DNA of 6,739 nucleotides from Thermotogaceae bacterium. GTDB lineage: Bacteria > Thermotogota > Thermotogae > B21-G9 > HyVt-16. The translations under genes and the position numbers were made by a program. Where the stretch lies: contig DQYP01000008.1 in the NCBI GenBank assembly GCA_011043375.1, positions 1 through 6,739 of the forward strand, written 5' to 3'. The notes under the pieces are model-generated. The model was not told where the DNA came from. It searched no databases and saw nothing but the letters and a program-made list of their open reading frames with translations. This document shows positions 6,385 to 6,739 of the stretch, in pieces (position 1 is the first letter of the stretch; every line of letters begins with the position of its first letter).

Positions 6385-6449
6385 TGATCTGTAATCAAAA
6401 AAGACCCTCCTGGGAAACCACTCCAAGAGGGCTCTTTGATTACAGATCA
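6385..6449 (-). terminator. Long hairpin terminator upstream of the operon promoter
   Basis: A 65-nt near-palindrome. The inner stem pairs 6405-6413 with 6423-6431 around a 9-nt loop. In the minus-strand RNA the 6410/6426 position is a G-U wobble, whereas the plus-strand RNA would have a C-A mismatch, so the minus strand is favoured. Six U residues (6402-6397) follow the inner stem on the minus strand, as expected of a terminator for the upstream gene. Outside this the arms continue as a perfect 15-bp inverted repeat, TGATCTGTAATCAAA at 6385-6399 with its complement at 6435-6449. It separates upstream transcription from the asd promoter. Confidence 0.85.
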
Positions 6450-6663
6450 TAATTTGAGCTTGTTTGTATTGATCACACTTAAATTTTATCAAGATGTAGT
6501 CTTTTTTCACTATTTTAGCTTTTCAATTATTGTTCACCCTGTCTAATGTAAAAACTAATTTACAAGCAACCTAAAAAGCTTAGGGAACTGAATAAGAGTC
6601 TCAATCAAAATTGTTAACTGCATTCCAACTAACATGTATGTAATTTGTGAAGTCAAAGTCTTT
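6450..6663. other. AT-rich intergenic stretch with no supported gene
   Basis: About 214 nt of AT-rich sequence between the partial upstream gene and the hairpin terminator. I see only short ORFs without ribosome binding sites, a weak 5-bp palindrome (CCTAA/TTAGG near 6571-6585), and no convincing promoter or structured RNA. On the minus strand it would be the 3' untranslated region of the upstream gene. Confidence 0.5.
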
Positions 6664-6739
6664 TTATTTACACTCGCTAATTTCACCCTCAACTTTAATC
6701 TCTCCACAAACTATTCTATCTCCCATCTTTTCAAGTACA
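6664..6739 (-). CDS. C-terminal end of an unrecognised protein, 5' part beyond window
   Basis: One minus-strand frame is open from the window edge to TAA at 6666-6664, giving 25 codons that end GEIKVEGEISECK. The alternating charged and beta-branched residues and the Glu/Lys/Val/Ile codon choice look like genuine coding sequence of this genome. The orientation agrees with the hairpin terminator about 215 nt downstream. The fragment is too short to assign a family. A competing frame is also partly open here, so the call is tentative. Confidence 0.45.
   Translation of the reverse strand, partial: VLEKMGDRIVCGEIKVEGEISECK

Noticed and set aside
6464..6492. Promoter-like TTGATA, 17 nt, ATACAA on the minus strand.
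   Set aside because: The -10 element is poor and transcription would start at the edge of the 65-nt terminator hairpin, yielding almost no transcript.
6555..6635. 26-codon hydrophobic ORF on the minus strand starting at ATG 6635.
   Set aside because: There is no ribosome binding site upstream, the frame has no recognisable family, and it lies in AT-rich sequence where such short ORFs occur by chance.

Overview
The window carries a lysine/diaminopimelate biosynthesis operon, all on the minus strand. It very likely comes from a member of the Thermotogales. The DapA, DapB and LysC proteins closely resemble, from memory, those of Thermotoga maritima in length and sequence. The base composition looks AT-rich (roughly 40% GC by eye), which fits a Pseudothermotoga-like relative better than T. 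maritima itself. The genus is an inference.

Layout, in the direction of transcription (high to low coordinates): the 3' end of an unrecognised upstream gene (6739-6664); an AT-rich gap (6663-6450); a long hairpin terminator (6449-6385); a strong sigma70-type promoter (6371-6343); a leader of about 213 nt containing a 32-codon leader ORF and mutually exclusive RNA hairpins ending in an intrinsic terminator (6304-6149); then asd (6123-5146), dapF (5143-4424), dapA (4439-3555), dapB (3558-2905), dapH/dapD (2903-2190), lysC (2193-988) and a class III aminotransferase (980 to beyond position 1). Genes either overlap or are separated by no more than 7 nt, so this is one tightly coupled transcription unit.

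Together LysC, Asd, DapA, DapB, DapH, the aminotransferase (if it is the N-acetyl-LL-diaminopimelate enzyme) and DapF cover the acetylase branch from aspartate to meso-diaminopimelate, except the N-acetyl-diaminopimelate deacetylase. That step and diaminopimelate decarboxylase are not in the window.

The most interesting element is the leader. Instead of a recognisable lysine riboswitch (T. maritima has a well-studied one upstream of asd), it shows the architecture of ribosome-mediated transcription attenuation. There is a Shine-Dalgarno and ATG, a short ORF with the run Met-Met-Met-Lys-Ala-Lys placed just before the first RNA arm, an 18-bp antiterminator pairing, a competing hairpin, and a perfect 10-bp terminator stem followed by eight U residues.
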